Below, one piece after another: positions 1 through 12,335 of a DNA stretch of 64,000 nucleotides. The notes beneath the pieces were generated by a model. The model did no database searches and was not told the origin of the DNA. It saw only the letters and a program-made list of their open reading frames with translations. Every line of letters begins with the position of its first letter. Within the stretch, counting starts at the first letter, position 1. The translations under genes were made by a program, and so were the position numbers. Origin of the DNA: Jaltomata sinuosa (Eukaryota; Streptophyta; Magnoliopsida; Solanales; Solanaceae); assembly GCA_003996215.1 (NCBI GenBank), contig QJPP01000455.1, forward strand, positions 99,042 through 163,041, given 5' to 3'.

Positions 1-1203
1 AACAAGCCTAGAAGGATATTTCTATGTCTGGGACTCACGGACATTCCTAATAACCCACCTTCTATGTTACAGAGTCATAGAGCGTATAAAACAAATACTA
101 CAAACATCAAAGGAAGAAAAATAATCGTACATGAATAAAGCGGTCAAGGTCTGTGGTACCAAGCTAATAAACCAAACCCAAGGATGCCATTAATATAATT
201 TTATCCTATATATGTGGAGTCTATGGAAAATAAACCGTAACCTACTTGTCATCCGATGAACTAGCTGTGGGAACGACGTCGTCCAGGGTCGAATTGCTCT
301 GGGAAGCTCCGAATCACAAAGTACCTTCCAACGAACGTCCGAATGCCCGTAGTTCCTTCACAAAAATTGTTCCTTAAGTCCTAAGCTTCGCAAACACTAT
401 ATATATGCAGCTTATACTCACCTATAAACAGTTCATAATTAAGCTTAAATCGGCAGATTTCCCAAAAGGATCATAACTTGACGAAACATCCGTTGAACTT
501 CTTAAAAACGATCATAAAAGAGACCCGAGATGGTTAACTTAGCAAACCAAGTGTAAATCTTGAAGAACCATCAAGAAATACCAAGTCCTATCTTCTGAAA
601 CCAACTCCAAACGTGGTTTATCGAAGGAGAAAATGATTGCCACGCGTAGAGATTGCGTTTCTAGGCACGGAGGCAAACTTTAGCGATAGAAATCACCAAA
701 AACGCACCTTGATCACTCAAGAACTCTCTTGGAACCCTCCCTTATGTTTTCTCTCTATTTCAGAGTTTTAAAACGTGAATTTGAGGCTATAAATCGATTT
801 TGACCCGACCTGGTTTGCGACCCAATTTCTGCCAGACAGTCTGCGGTAAAACAGTCATAACTGTTTACTCCGAGATTGGTTGGATGTGAGGTTTTGTGCG
901 TTGGAAACTAGACTCGTAGACCTTCGATTTGGTAGGTCGGGGGACTTCTAAATCTTTATATATTGAGATAAAAGCTCTGAGATATTTGACCTAAAGTTCA
1001 GAAAATTTATTAAAGAAACTTACGATAACTTTTGCCAACTTGCTTGACTTCAAAAACTTATCATACGACCATAAAGACCAAACAAATGGCCCGGGCACCG
1101 AACTACCGGTATTGACAAGCCTTAAATAACTTGGGCCGCTACAGGCAAGCTCTAACGGTATAACAAAGGCAAAAATGCGTAAATGATCGGAAGGGTTATT
1201 ACA
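1..1203 (-). mobile_element. Partial gypsy LTR (family B, copy A), cut by window start
   Basis: This stretch matches, with many differences, the LTRs at 35594-37531 plus 44339-44727 and at 51254-53488. It shares the block around 'ggatatttctatgtc', the block around 'aaggtctgtggtacc', and the end block around 'gccgctacaggcaagctc'. It ends in TTATTACA at 1203, equivalent to the GTCATCACA end of the other copies. The family reads on the minus strand, so this is the 5' end of the LTR in sense direction. No protein-coding sequence is present. The other end and any target duplication lie outside the window, so I cannot say whether it is a solo LTR or part of an element. Confidence 0.75.
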
Positions 1204-1689
1204 TATAATTTAGTGTATGGCAAGGATATAAAACTGATTTCAACAGAGTATATATACATTAATATTTCATTCATACCAGATTTAATACCAAATTCACACA
1301 GAAACAATTATTAATATGAAATGTACTTGAACTATCATTTATTGTATGAAAAATATATAAAAATCAATAGAAATAGAATACAAATCAATATTTGTTGATA
1401 CCAAATTTGGAACCATATTCCTTGGCGGCAATAATCAAAGTAGGACAATTAAGAGAGAGAAAAATAAGGAATTTTTTCCATTTAAAACTATTCAATGTTA
1501 CTGAAAATGTGTAAAAACAATTGGTTTTTTTCTCTCATTAAAAATAATAAAAAATAATACAGTAAAAATATAACTTTTTACCTAAACTGGTATGGCTTTT
1601 AATTAAAAGCTTGATTTTGTAAATAGGAAAAAGTACATGTATAACTTGTAATTTAAAGTCTTAAAATGATATGTGGTGTCATTTTTCCT
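1204..1689. other. AT-rich intergenic stretch, nothing recognised
   Basis: About 490 bases of A/T-rich sequence between the LTR end and the Copia-type unit. I see no coding frame, no repeat shared with the rest of the window, and no RNA gene. Confidence 0.5.
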
Positions 1690-1991
1690 TAAAAGTATGA
1701 ATGAGTTGAAAGGAGCCCAAGTGTTAAAAGTTAACAGGGGTTGAAAGTTGAAGCTAATGCGTTAAAGTAAGTATAAATTGAAAATTGATTTTGTTTTAAA
1801 GAAGGAGCAGCGGGATTGTTAAAAATCTGATTGAAATTTTGTCTCCACATGTAATATTTCAGACTCTTTTTTTTTTTTGACAAAAAACTCTTCATTATCT
1901 TCAAATTAGTTGCAACTTAATCTGAACTCTCCTTAACCTGTCTTCAACCTCGTTCAATTGTTGGACTGGATCACTGGACCATTGGATCGTT

Positions 1992-2004
1992 GGCTCTTAT
2001 ACCA
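1992..2004 (-). promoter_or_regulatory. Primer binding site (initiator Met tRNA type), left unit
   Basis: Read on the minus strand this is TGGTATAAGAGCC, one base away from the usual TGGTATCAGAGCC, and it sits two bases from the LTR end at 2007. The equivalent site at 2963-2975 is more degraded. Confidence 0.6.
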
Positions 2005-2006
2005 CT

Positions 2007-2419
2007 TGTTGGGTTCGAAATCGAGAGAGCATCATGTGGAAGCTTATAATTGCAAACCTTGAACGATTAATCAAACGACAAAGAAAAATATACTAAAGAC
2101 GCATAATACTTTGATATGATTTGACCAATTTCCCTACATATGAAAAACTAATATAAAAAAAAATATAATAATATCGAGAGAAAATCTCCCCCTAAACAAG
2201 ACTCTTTTGATGACTACATTTTTTATGCTATTAAATATTCTATTTGAGAAGAACATGTCTTCTATTTATAGAATTACAAGACTTCTCTTCCAAGAAAAGA
2301 ATAGGTATTGTAGAGTTTTTTTTTCCAAGAAAACCTTTTTCGTGAAGAAAATCTTTTTGAATCAGAACACAATTGTGTAGAATCCAAAGAAGGTAGAAAA
2401 TTCAGGGCAAAACCTAATA
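2007..2419 (-). repeat. Copia-type LTR 1 (shared)
   Basis: 413 bp beginning TGTTGGG and ending CCTAATA (the other copy ends CCTAACA). It is flanked on the left by a primer site and on the right by a minus-strand polypurine tract. Confidence 0.65.
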
Positions 2420-2977
2420 AATCTCCCCTTGGCTTGAATTTTCTAGTAAAATAATCTTGATCTTCCCTCTTCACACAATCTTCACATATCACTGCTGTTT
2501 ATCATGATTAAAAATTAATATGGGTTAAAAATTGAAGTCATGTACATTAAAGTAAGTATGAGTTAATAATATTGGAGCCTTGTCTTAAAAGTGAACAAGT
2601 GTTAAAAATAAAGCCTTGTGCATTAAAAGTAAGCATAGGCTAAAAGTGAAGCTCATGCGTTAAAAATATGCATGAGTTGAAAGGATCCCAAGCGTTAAAA
2701 GTTAGCAGGGGTTGAAAGTTGAAGATCATGCATTAAAGTAAGCATGAGTTTAAAATTGATTTTGTTTTAAAGATGGAGCAGCAAAATTGTTGAAAATCTG
2801 ATTGATATTTTATCTCCACATGTAGTATTTCAGACACTTTTTTTTTTCAAAAAACTTTTCATTATCTTCAAATTGATTGCAACTTAATCTGAACCCACCT
2901 TAAATATGTCTTCAATCTCATTCAATTGTTAGACCGTTGGATCACTGGACCATTGAATCGTTGGTTCTGATATCACT

Positions 2978-3392
2978 TGTTGGGTTCGAAATCGAGAGGG
3001 CGTCATGCGAAAGCTTATAATTGTAAATCTTGAACAATAAATCAGATGATAAAGAAAAATATATTAAAGACGCATAATACTATGATATGATTTATCCAAT
3101 TACCCTACATATGGAACACTAATATAAATAAAAATATAAAACTATCGAGAGAAAATCTCCCCCTAAACAAAACTCTTTTGATGACTACATTGTTGATGCT
3201 ATTAACTTTTTTATTTGAGAAGAACATGTCTTCTATTTATAGAATTACAAAACTTCTCTTCCAAGAAAAGGATAGATATTGTAGAGTTCTTTTATTACTA
3301 AGAAAATCTTTTTCGTCAAGAAAATCTTTTTGAATTAGAACACAATTGTGTAGAATCCAAATAAGGTAGAAAATTCAGGGTAAACCCTAACA
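2978..3392 (-). repeat. Copia-type LTR 2
   Basis: 415 bp from TGTTGGG to CCCTAACA, similar to LTR 1 over its full length. A degraded primer site (GGTTCTGATATCA on the plus strand) lies at 2963-2975. It is the outer, 5' LTR of the right-hand unit in sense (minus) direction. Confidence 0.65.
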
Positions 3393-4217
3393 GAGAGTTC
3401 ATAGGATTTTATATTGTACGTAGCTTATCATTATAAAGACCAGAGGAAAATGTTTTTCTTATTATTATAAAAACCAGAGGAAAATGTTTTTTCTCCCAGT
3501 ATTGAATATTCAGTTGCTCTCTCTCTCTTTCTCTATGTTCATATTTTGTCAGAGAAAATATTGTCAATACACAAATCAAATTGGAGTTATTCTGTTTTTA
3601 TCTTCTTTTTTTGTTATCCAGGTGTTACACATCTATATTTTTTTTGAAGTAAATAGAACTATCATACACAAAATAATTAATTCTCTCAAAAAAGAAAACA
3701 GTCTTAAAAAGAAGTAGAGAATCATTTTTTTTTGTCTTTTTCTTAAAAAAATATTATTTTATTTTAAAAAAATAATTGTAAGTTGTGTTGCTTTCTTATT
3801 TATCGTCATCACAAAATCTCAGAGTTAATCTCACCAATGGTCACTACTAATTTTTTTTTTATAACACTAAAGTCACAAAATCATTTTTGTAACAACGTTA
3901 AAGTCACTAGAAAATACAAATCACCGAAAATAGGGCGGAGCTAGAGATGAAGGTTCCACGTTCAGCCAAAATCCCACTAATCTTAGTCCAAACATTATAT
4001 TTTTCTTAAGAACTTAATATAAATTATTAATTTAGAACTCAATAACTTAAAAGGATTAAAATCCCTAACTTATAGGCTCCAAATCATGCTCCACCTCTGG
4101 CTAGAAAGTCAAACTTTTGTTGGCGCCAGAGAATGACATGGCATCTTCACATCAATCAACGAGAATCATAAAAAACACAAACAATAATTATATAAACAGA
4201 TATAGATACTAATTAAG
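3393..4217. other. AT-rich sequence before element S1
   Basis: No gene recognised. A tandem pair of about 34 bases ('ccagaggaaaatgttttt' core) lies at 3434-3497. The last five bases (4213-4217, TTAAG) are the left target-site duplication of S1. The short frame at 3484-3717 is A/T-driven and matches nothing I know. Confidence 0.5.
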
Positions 4218-6357
4218 TGAACACCCCAACTTTTTTGGGCTAAGAATTAGAACCATTCTAAGCATGTAGTGGTGTCCCAACCCAATGAATCCTATTATTC
4301 CTCGATGTTAATATCAATTCGTGCATGTGAGAAGTACAATGGATGTGAATTAAGGTCTTAAGGAACCTCTAGCACAAGTTAAGTTGGAAGCTTCTCTACC
4401 GACTAAGTTTTCGTATAACTTTCTAATAGGGTCAACTTCAAACGATCATTTCTCCCATTATATAAAGAGTTATGTGACCCATGAACCACTCAAATTAAAG
4501 ATGTTTGAGTCTTCTTTCCAACGCCACCAACCGCGCATCGATCCGACTCCTAAGTAAAGAGTTATGCTCATTTTACTAGACAGACCATTGGAGGTCCGCA
4601 ATGAGACCGTGTCACGGAGCCTAGCCTCCGCGATAAGCAGTGTGGCATGGAGGCCAGTCTCCGTGATAAGAAGCGTGTCAAGCAGCTGGACTCCGGTGGT
4701 TTCCTTTTTGATTTCTTACGCATTTTAAGGGTCTTTTGGTCCTTTCCTTACCCAAAACCGTCCCCCAACTATTCTAAAACTTTCCTAAGTCCCTAGAACG
4801 TCCCATTCATCAAAATCATATGTTACTTTTCTCTCCTCTCATCCTCTCATAGTCAAGAAGCAAGAACACTTAGGGTTCAAGGTTCCTATGGTCATACTCA
4901 AGCATTTTCTGAATTTCTCTCCGTCAAAAGGTATGTTGAACAATCCTCTTTCAACTAAGTCTACTAGTAAATGATTTCCTAACTATGAAAGTGATTTTTG
5001 TACAAGTTTGAATGTGGATTTGGTTGAATAATTTTTGGAAGAAGAACTTAATTGAAGTTACGAACTCTTCTTACGAAATTCTTCCTTTGTTATTGAATAT
5101 ACTTGAGAATGGAGGATTATTATTTGAAATACGAAATCCTACTTATTTGAAAAACTATGTTGGGGCTGATTCAAAGTTATTTATTCATGAATCTTGTGAA
5201 ATTCATTTTACCATTTAGATCTTGTTTTTTCGATTAAAGATTAAAGGATTTCTACATCCCTCGATTTTGAAAGTATTATTTGTTAATTATGAAATTGTCA
5301 ATCTTTGAGGGATATGTTAAATGTGTTTATACCTCTAAAATGATGGAACAAATGATGTATGAATGATGATGGCATAATATGATAGGTACGACTTGCAAGT
5401 CTTGGTATGACGATACCAATTTAATGGATGCCTTATGAACGATAAATGTCCCTAAAGAATGGTTTACTTGATGTTTTAAAAAGGTTAAAAGATGGGCTTA
5501 AGAGAATTAGATGGTTAACTGAGAAGGTATGAGTCGAACGAGGCTCATTACCCGAAATCTATGTTTTGCCACGTAGGGGATGGTTCGCTCCTTAATTGGA
5601 CGATCATATGCATCTCCTCTATGAGGATTATTTGTGTAGGCCTTTTTATGTTGTTATATACAGAAGGATCTCAATTCATGCGACAAACGTGAATTGGGGC
5701 TAAGCCGGTCGAGCGTTGATCGGATCCACATAGCCCATGGTGTATTATGTATGATGTGTTGGTTAAACCATCTAGTTCCGAAGTAATGTTAATGTATGGT
5801 TTTCATTAAATGTTTTGAATACTTGCCCCATGTTTTGTTTTCTATTATGATTTATGTCACGTTTCTTACTACTTGCTTTTATGAACTGTATTGTCCCTTT
5901 CCCTGGGTTGCATGCAAGTACTCATCGTATTGACCATCCTCGGATGCTATATCATTTCATGATGTAGGTTCCAAGACATTTTTTCATGATACTGTGCAGC
6001 ATTAGGATCATTCGGGACAACGTCAACAAGTGGTGAATCCTCCATCTTTTGGAAGGCAATTTACGTATTTACGTTGACTCTAATTATTAGTTGTATGGTA
6101 TTATCGGGGTCATGTCCCGGCATAAATATTTTATTCTTATGTTAGAGGCTTCGTAGACCTATGTAGATATTGTTTAAATGTTTTATTCCCAATACTTGGT
6201 TAATTTTTAACTATGTTTTAAATGATGTTCTCAAATGGGTCTTTCTTTCGCAAATGCTTTATTGAATATGCTTATGATGCTATGCTAAGGGGTCTTCTCA
6301 GGCCTTCATTGGTCTGGGTTGCCCGTTACATCCAGGGCCTAGTCTCGGGGTGTGACA
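4218..6357 (+). repeat. S1 5' LTR
   Basis: Runs from TGAACACCCC to GGTGTGACA. It holds a TATA-like TTATATAAAG at 4458-4467, a conserved AGTAAAGAGTTATG block at 4547-4580, a GC-rich palindrome-dense patch at 4581-4700, a TTTTAAGGGTCTTTTGG block at 4722-4754, and a hairpin at 5914-5934. It matches 10194-12335 along its whole length. Confidence 0.9.
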
Positions 6358-6361
6358 AACT

Positions 6362-6373
6362 TGGTAGAGCACG
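6362..6373 (+). promoter_or_regulatory. Degraded primer binding site of S1
   Basis: TGGTAGAGCAC follows the 5' LTR end by four bases. It is the methionine-tRNA site TGGTATCAGAGCAC with three bases missing. Confidence 0.55.
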
Positions 6374-9300
6374 GTTCATGGTCCTAGGGTATCTACGAAG
6401 CCGTGTCCAGTAGAGTCTTGCTTATGGGTGTGTTGTGCACCACATTTATAATCAGGAGGCTATAGGGCATTTAAGAAATGTTTCCCATTCTTTCATACTC
6501 CAGATCGTGCGAAAGTGTGGTCCATAAGAAATTTATCCAGATTTTGTACTCTACCTTAACTCTGCTGACTACGCCTTATCTTCAAGGTGATCCAGGTACA
6601 AAGCTCAGACTCATTACGATGTAATCCTATCTGATTGAGTCATTCAAAAGGTTACAAAACTGCACAAGGACTTGAGAGGAGTCCATTAGTGCATCAGAGT
6701 CTAATAATTCCAAGAGTAAACCCCTAACATCATAAATTATGCATTTGACCTAAGGTAAGATGTGTTCTCAGACCCTTTCAAAAACTTTATAGCAGCTATC
6801 ATGCTCAAAGGGAAAGGTATGTATGCGAGTGTTGGGATAGTATTCCACCCGAGAGAGTATAAACTAGGGTGTTATGAGATGAGTAGTGAGATGATCCCAA
6901 AGCTAGAGATATATGGAGTCATGAGTTTAGAAGCCGAAGAGTGCAGGTAGTGAATGATCGAAAAAGGCAGCTAGAGTCTTGTACCCACTAAGTGAGTTAT
7001 AGAGGTGGTATACCCGTATGGTATGAGTTCTAGTATGGCAAGATTAGCAAATTTTATGGAGATTGGTAGATGAAGAGTGATTAGTTAAGATGTTGTTGAA
7101 TTATTTAAAACAGGGAAGGAACTAATGGTGGCTGACTAGTGCAGTATAGACCAATTATAGGTTGTGAGCGTAAGGATAGGGTGGTTACAAAGTTATAAAT
7201 TTAGACTGCAATTTGGAAAAATTAGAGATGGAGACTTAGAGATGTTTATAGAACTATGAAAGTAGTTTAAATGTATGTATGGGTAAGTAGATGTGGTGTG
7301 AGAAAGAATAGCATGCTAATAATTTGTAATGGTTTATATTGTAAGATTAGGATCGACTATTCTTATCATGTGATTTTAGTATACCTAGAGTTTCTTGCAT
7401 TTTATCTTGTAGTTGTAAGCCAATATAGTATGTGAGAAGATGTTTCATGAATGTTAAGGCGTAGTAGTAATATTGTGAAGAAGATTTTGCTTGTAAGCCG
7501 TAGTATATTGAAGAAGGAGTTAAGATCGACCACTATGTCAAAGTTTTGGTAGATTAGTGTTTTTTGATTTTTATCTGGTAGCTGTAGGCCGGAATAGCAT
7601 GCTAAGTTATGTTGTTAACCTTACTTAGTGCTAGACACTAAGTTTGAGTTATGGGTGGTCACCGAGGTAGGAAGAGCGATAGTTGAGGCTTATAATATTA
7701 CTTTTGTGAAACTGATCTAGTAGGCTTGACATGGTGCGTGAGAGGGCTAAGGTTGATAGCTTAGGGAAGATTTGAATGTGTAAGCATGATATATTTATGA
7801 GAACTAGTGTTGAAGCAGTGAATTGTCGCTAAGTTATTAGACGAATAAGAGCCCTAAACTCATAAGAATAAGTTTTACCAAAGTAATATATTGTTAAATG
7901 AGGTTGTAAGTTGTTAAGTGCTATGGGTACCTAGTTAGTATTATTTAATTGCTTTATATTAAGGGGGCTAGGTAGTAACTATTTGGTGTCATTTGGGATG
8001 GAATTGAGAGAATTATATATTTAAATGGATGTTGTTGAGCCTCTTGGTATATTTTAAGATTCGTTGAATTGGGCGGATATCAGGTTAGACAAATGCTAGT
8101 GAACCATTGAATGGAAAATATTATTTTTTGTGTTAGAAAACGTGAATGTGTGTGCCCACGAGAGTTAAGTTTTAATATTTCGACTATAATGATTGGAGTA
8201 TGTTAGGAATAGTGTCTCTGAAGGGAATGTCCTAGAAAAGAGTTGGTATTTTCTAAATATAATATCTGGGTGAGATTAGCCTTCATGTGTATAGTGATCC
8301 CCCACAGTGCCGAGTGTTTTACTCATAGATCTTTTTACAACATAGGTCTGCAGGCCTAAGATAGTGATCTTTGCGCTAAGGGGGAGATAATGAGGTGTTG
8401 AACTAAAGAAAGTCTTGAGTTTTTAGTGGTGATGTGTTTCAGGAGAGAGTTATGATGGATGAGTGTCATAGCGACCCGTTCTTATTCTAGCATATTCCTT
8501 ATACTTCAGCTTAAGAGGACACTCTACTCATGTCTTATGCTTTTGAATCATGCCTATGTCTGAGGGTCAAATTTTCTATGTAGTTTTTTGTCAATGCTCT
8601 GTCATTAAAAATAAAAGCAATAGTGTCTCCCAACGGTGTAAATATTTCTCTATGGTTCCAGGGATCCAAAGTCTATGTTACGATGCTCATGATCCATGAA
8701 CCCATATCTCACGCTATGCTTAGTCCTATAAACTCAAGCTTCATGATATGTCCAAAATGGATGTTGAAATCATGCTACATCATGTACACACTCAGATCAG
8801 ACTTCTTGAAAGATTTGTGCTTTTGATTTCCTTTCTCTAAGCCTTGTGTACATCCACCTCTTGATGGTTGTGGCATATCCATGCTCAGAACAACCCTCAA
8901 TTTTTGTCCTATATGTTCAGAATATAAAGTACCCATGCCTATCGCACCGGGTTCCCCAGATCTTATCTTGAGCGATGAGGTCAAGCTAAGTATAGGTCAA
9001 TATTGAACAACCTCTATGTATCTCAAATGCTCATGCTCTTGTTAAAGATGTTCATTTCATACTCCATGTTTATGGTCAAGAGTTAGGCCTCTATTTACAG
9101 TTCATGCTCTCAATATAGTCCTTCAATAACGTTCATCTTATGTCATGGCAACTATCAGTAAAGGGAGATAATTAATGGTCTAGATGGAAGGTAGTAGATG
9201 TATCCTTTTTAGTTGGTTACGGTTTGATTGTTTCACCTAAGTTGTTAAGTGTGGAATGAGATGCGAGATTAGGATTAATTATGTGTAATAGTTAGATGAG

Positions 9301-10180
9301 AATATATGGTGTGTCTCCTTGTAGAAGTCCAATTTTTTTTTATTGTGGGGATGCTTGAGAGGATTCTTTGATAGTCTTAGCTACATATGAGCCGGGAAGA
9401 GAATATAGTAATAGGTTTGAATGTGATGTTGTATACTTGTGGGCAATTGCTTCATGTAACAAGTGACTTCTTGTTAAAGCTTGAGCTTGATTGGTTAAGG
9501 TGATAAGGAGGAGTAGTGCTCTTGAAGGATAAATCTATATGTAATAAAAAGAGACTTTGACGAGTTTAGAATAAACCTAAAGGCTGATCACGTTTGGGTA
9601 AAAAGGTTCCTAAAGGAGTATATCACATAGAATCTCGAAATTGAGACTAGTAGGATCACCTTAGATATAGCACTTTATGCCTTCAAGTTAGGCTTGAACA
9701 TGGTGAGGGCAAGATGTTGGATGCAGACTTTAGCAGCTATATGCGCCAATGTGAAAATTTCAAGTCGTAAGTGGTGATGTGTCGCATTCAGAGGAGGTTA
9801 TATAGTTGAAAGGTGTTGCTAAGTCTAAAGTCTATTATCCACATCATTTAAGGTGGGGATACTTCTATTCATACGTCCAGCAAAAATCTTATTACATGTT
9901 ATGTGTCAATCTTAATTCATGCTTATGATTTCCAAAATTTCATGCCTTACATTAGTATAATCATGTTCCACAAAACTTATATCCTAGATCATGTGTATGT
10001 CGAGTCTCATATGTCTCGCGATTCCTACTCACACAATTTGCTTGATGTTGTCATAGATCGCCTCATGATGTCTCTCTGTTTTTGTTTAAAAGAGAATTCT
10101 TGATGTGAATTTATAGCCTTTACTTCCTTACTTGATGGCTTCAATAAGTCCCTACCCATCATTCGAGGACGAATGATCCC

Positions 10181-10193
10181 AAGGGGGATATAT
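10181..10193 (+). promoter_or_regulatory. Polypurine tract of S1
   Basis: AAGGGGGATATAT directly abuts the start of the 3' LTR at 10194. This is the expected position and composition for plus-strand priming and sets the element's orientation. Confidence 0.8.
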
Positions 10194-12335
10194 TGTAACA
10201 CCCCAACTTTTTCGGGCTAAGAATTAGAACCGTTCTAAGCATGTAGTGGTGTCCGAACCCAATGAATCCTATTATTCCTCGATATTAATATCAATTCGTG
10301 CATGTGAGAAGTACAATGGATGTGAATTAAGGTCTTAAGGACCCTCTAGCACAAGTTAAGTTGGAAGCTTCTCTATCGACTAAGTTTTTGTATAACTTTC
10401 TAATAGGGTCAACTTCAAACAATCATTTCTCCCATTATATAAAGAGTTATATGACCCATAACCCATCAAAATTAAAGAATTTTGAGTCTTCTTTCCAATG
10501 TCACCGACCCTGCATCAATCTGACTCCTGAGTAAAAAGTTATGCTCATTTTACTAGATGGACCAGTGGAGGTCCGCGATGAGACCGTGTCATGGAACCTG
10601 GCCTCCGCGATAAGCAGCAAGGCACGGAGGTCAGTCTCCGTGATAAGCAGCGTGTCACAGAGCTGGCCTTCGGTGGTTCCCTTTTTGATTTCTTACGCAT
10701 TTTTTAAGGGTCTTTTGGTCCTTTTCTTACCCAAAACTATCCCCCAACTATTCTAAAACATTCCTAAGTCCCTAGAATGTCCCATTCATCAAAATCATAC
10801 ACTACTTTTCTCTTCTCTCATACTCTCCAAGTCAAGAAGAAAGAACACCTAGGTTTCAAGGTTCCTATGGTCATACTCAAGCTTTTTGCAAATTTCTCTC
10901 CGTCAAAAGGTATGTTGAACAATCCTCTTTCAACTAAGTCTACTAGTAAATGATTTAATAACTACGAAAGTGATTTTTGTACAAGCATGAATGTGGATTT
11001 GGTTGAATAATTTTTGGAAGAAGAACTTAATTGAAGTTACGAACTCTTCTTACGAAATTCTTCCTTTGTTAAGAATATACTTGAGAATGGAGGATTATTA
11101 TTTGAAATACGAAATCCTACTTATTTGAAAAACTATGTTGGGGCGGATTCAAAGTTATTTATTCATGAATCTTGTGAAATTCGTTTTACCATTTAGATCT
11201 TGGTTTTTCGATTAAAGATTAAAGGATTTATGCATCCCTCGGTTTTGAAAGTATTATTTGTTAATTATGAAATTGTCAATCTTTGAGGGATACGTTAAAT
11301 GTGTTTAAACCTTTAAAATGATGGAACAAATGATGTATGAATGATGCTGGAATAATATGATAGGTACGACTTGCAAGTCTTGGTATGACGATACCAATTT
11401 AACGGATGCCTTACGAACCATAAATGTCCCTTAAGAATAGTTTACTTGATGTTTTAAAAAGGTTAAAAGATGGGCTTAAGAGAATTAGATGGTTAACCGA
11501 GAAGGTATGAGTCGAACGGGGCTCATTACCCGAAACCTATGTTTTACCACGTAGGGGATGGTTCGCTCCTTAATTGGACGATCATATGCTTCTCCTCTAT
11601 GAGGATTATTTATGTAGGCCTTTTTATGCTGTTATATACAGAAGGATCTCAATTCATGCGGCAAACGTGAATTGGGGCTAAGCCGGTCGAGCGTTGATCG
11701 GATCCACATAGCCTATGGTGTATTATGTATGATCTATTGATTAAACCATCTAGTTACGAAGTAATGTTAATGTATGGTTTTCATTAAATATTTTGAATAC
11801 TTGCCCCATGTTTCATTTTCTATTATGATTTATGTCATATTTCTTATGACTTGCTTTTATGAACTGTGTTGTCCCTTTTCCTGGGTTGCATGCCAGTACT
11901 CATCGTACTGACCGTCCTCGGGCGCTACATCATTTTATGATGTAGGTTCCAAGATACTTTCTCATGGTACTGTGCAGTATTAGGATTGTTCGGGACAATG
12001 TCAGCAAGTGGTGAGCCCTCCATCTTTTGAAAGGCAGTTTACGTATTTACGTTGACTCGGATTTTTAGTTTTATGGTATTGTCGGGGTCATGTCCCGGCA
12101 TAAATATTTCACTCTTATGTTAGAGGTTTCGTAGACCTATGTAGATGTTGTTTAAACGTTTTATTCCCAACACTTGGTTAATTTTTAACTATATTTTAAA
12201 TGATGTTCTCAAATGGGCCTTTCTTCCGCAAATGCTTTATTGAATATGCTTATGATGTTATGCTAAGGAGTCTTCTCGGGCCTTCATTGATCTGGGTTGC
12301 TCGTTACGTCCAGGACCTGGTCTCGAGGCGTGACA
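10194..12335 (+). repeat. S1 3' LTR
   Basis: 2142 bp, TGTAACACCCC to GGCGTGACA, then target duplication TTAAG. It carries the same internal blocks as the 5' LTR: palindrome patch at 10561-10675 and hairpin CCAGTAC...GTACTGAC at 11893-11912. Confidence 0.9.

Larger units (their letters stand above)
1690..3392 (-). mobile_element. Small Copia-type LTR unit in shared-LTR tandem arrangement
   Basis: Two similar blocks of about 720 bp lie in tandem (about 1690-2419 and 2665-3392). Each is a leader followed by an LTR that starts TGTTGGG and ends CCTAACA or CCTAATA. To the left of each LTR lies a degraded complement of the initiator-methionine tRNA primer site, so the sense strand is minus. To the right of the first LTR is CTCCCCTTGG, a polypurine tract on the minus strand. 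The first LTR therefore acts as the 3' LTR of the right-hand unit and the 5' LTR of the left-hand one, as unequal recombination between elements would leave. The right unit has an interior of only 558 bp without coding sequence, in the size range of TRIM/SMART elements. No protein supports the Copia call; it rests on LTR size, ends and primer site. Confidence 0.6.
6358..10193 (+). other. S1 interior without coding sequence
   Basis: 3.8 kb in which I find no retroelement protein domain. A second polypurine run, GCTAAGGGGGAGATAA, occurs at 8375-8390, about 1.8 kb before the true polypurine tract. The V element at the right end of the window carries the same motif in its own sense direction. The final 35 bases contain an ATTCGAGGACGAATGAT inverted repeat directly before the polypurine tract. 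Confidence 0.75.
4218..12335 (+). mobile_element. S1: complete non-coding LTR retrotransposon (LARD type)
   Basis: An 8118-bp element with LTRs of 2140 and 2142 bp and a 3836-bp interior. Both boundaries are fixed by the 5-bp target duplication TTAAG at 4213-4217 and 12336-12340. The sense strand is plus: a degraded methionine-type primer site follows the left LTR and a polypurine tract (AAGGGGGATATAT) precedes the right LTR. The interior has no gag, protease, RT, RNase H or integrase that I can recognise in any frame, only scattered short frames. It must have moved on proteins supplied by another element. Over the first 300 bases I count roughly 4 percent difference between the LTRs by eye, so it is not very recent. 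The LTR style (start TGTAACACCCC, hairpin near the middle) resembles Tekay-like chromoviruses, which is inference. Confidence 0.9.

Noticed and set aside
6358..10193. Degenerate pol in S1
   Set aside because: I checked for RT, integrase and RNase H motifs in the translated frames and found none. Short frames at 6222, 6762, 8623 and 9903 have no conserved motif.
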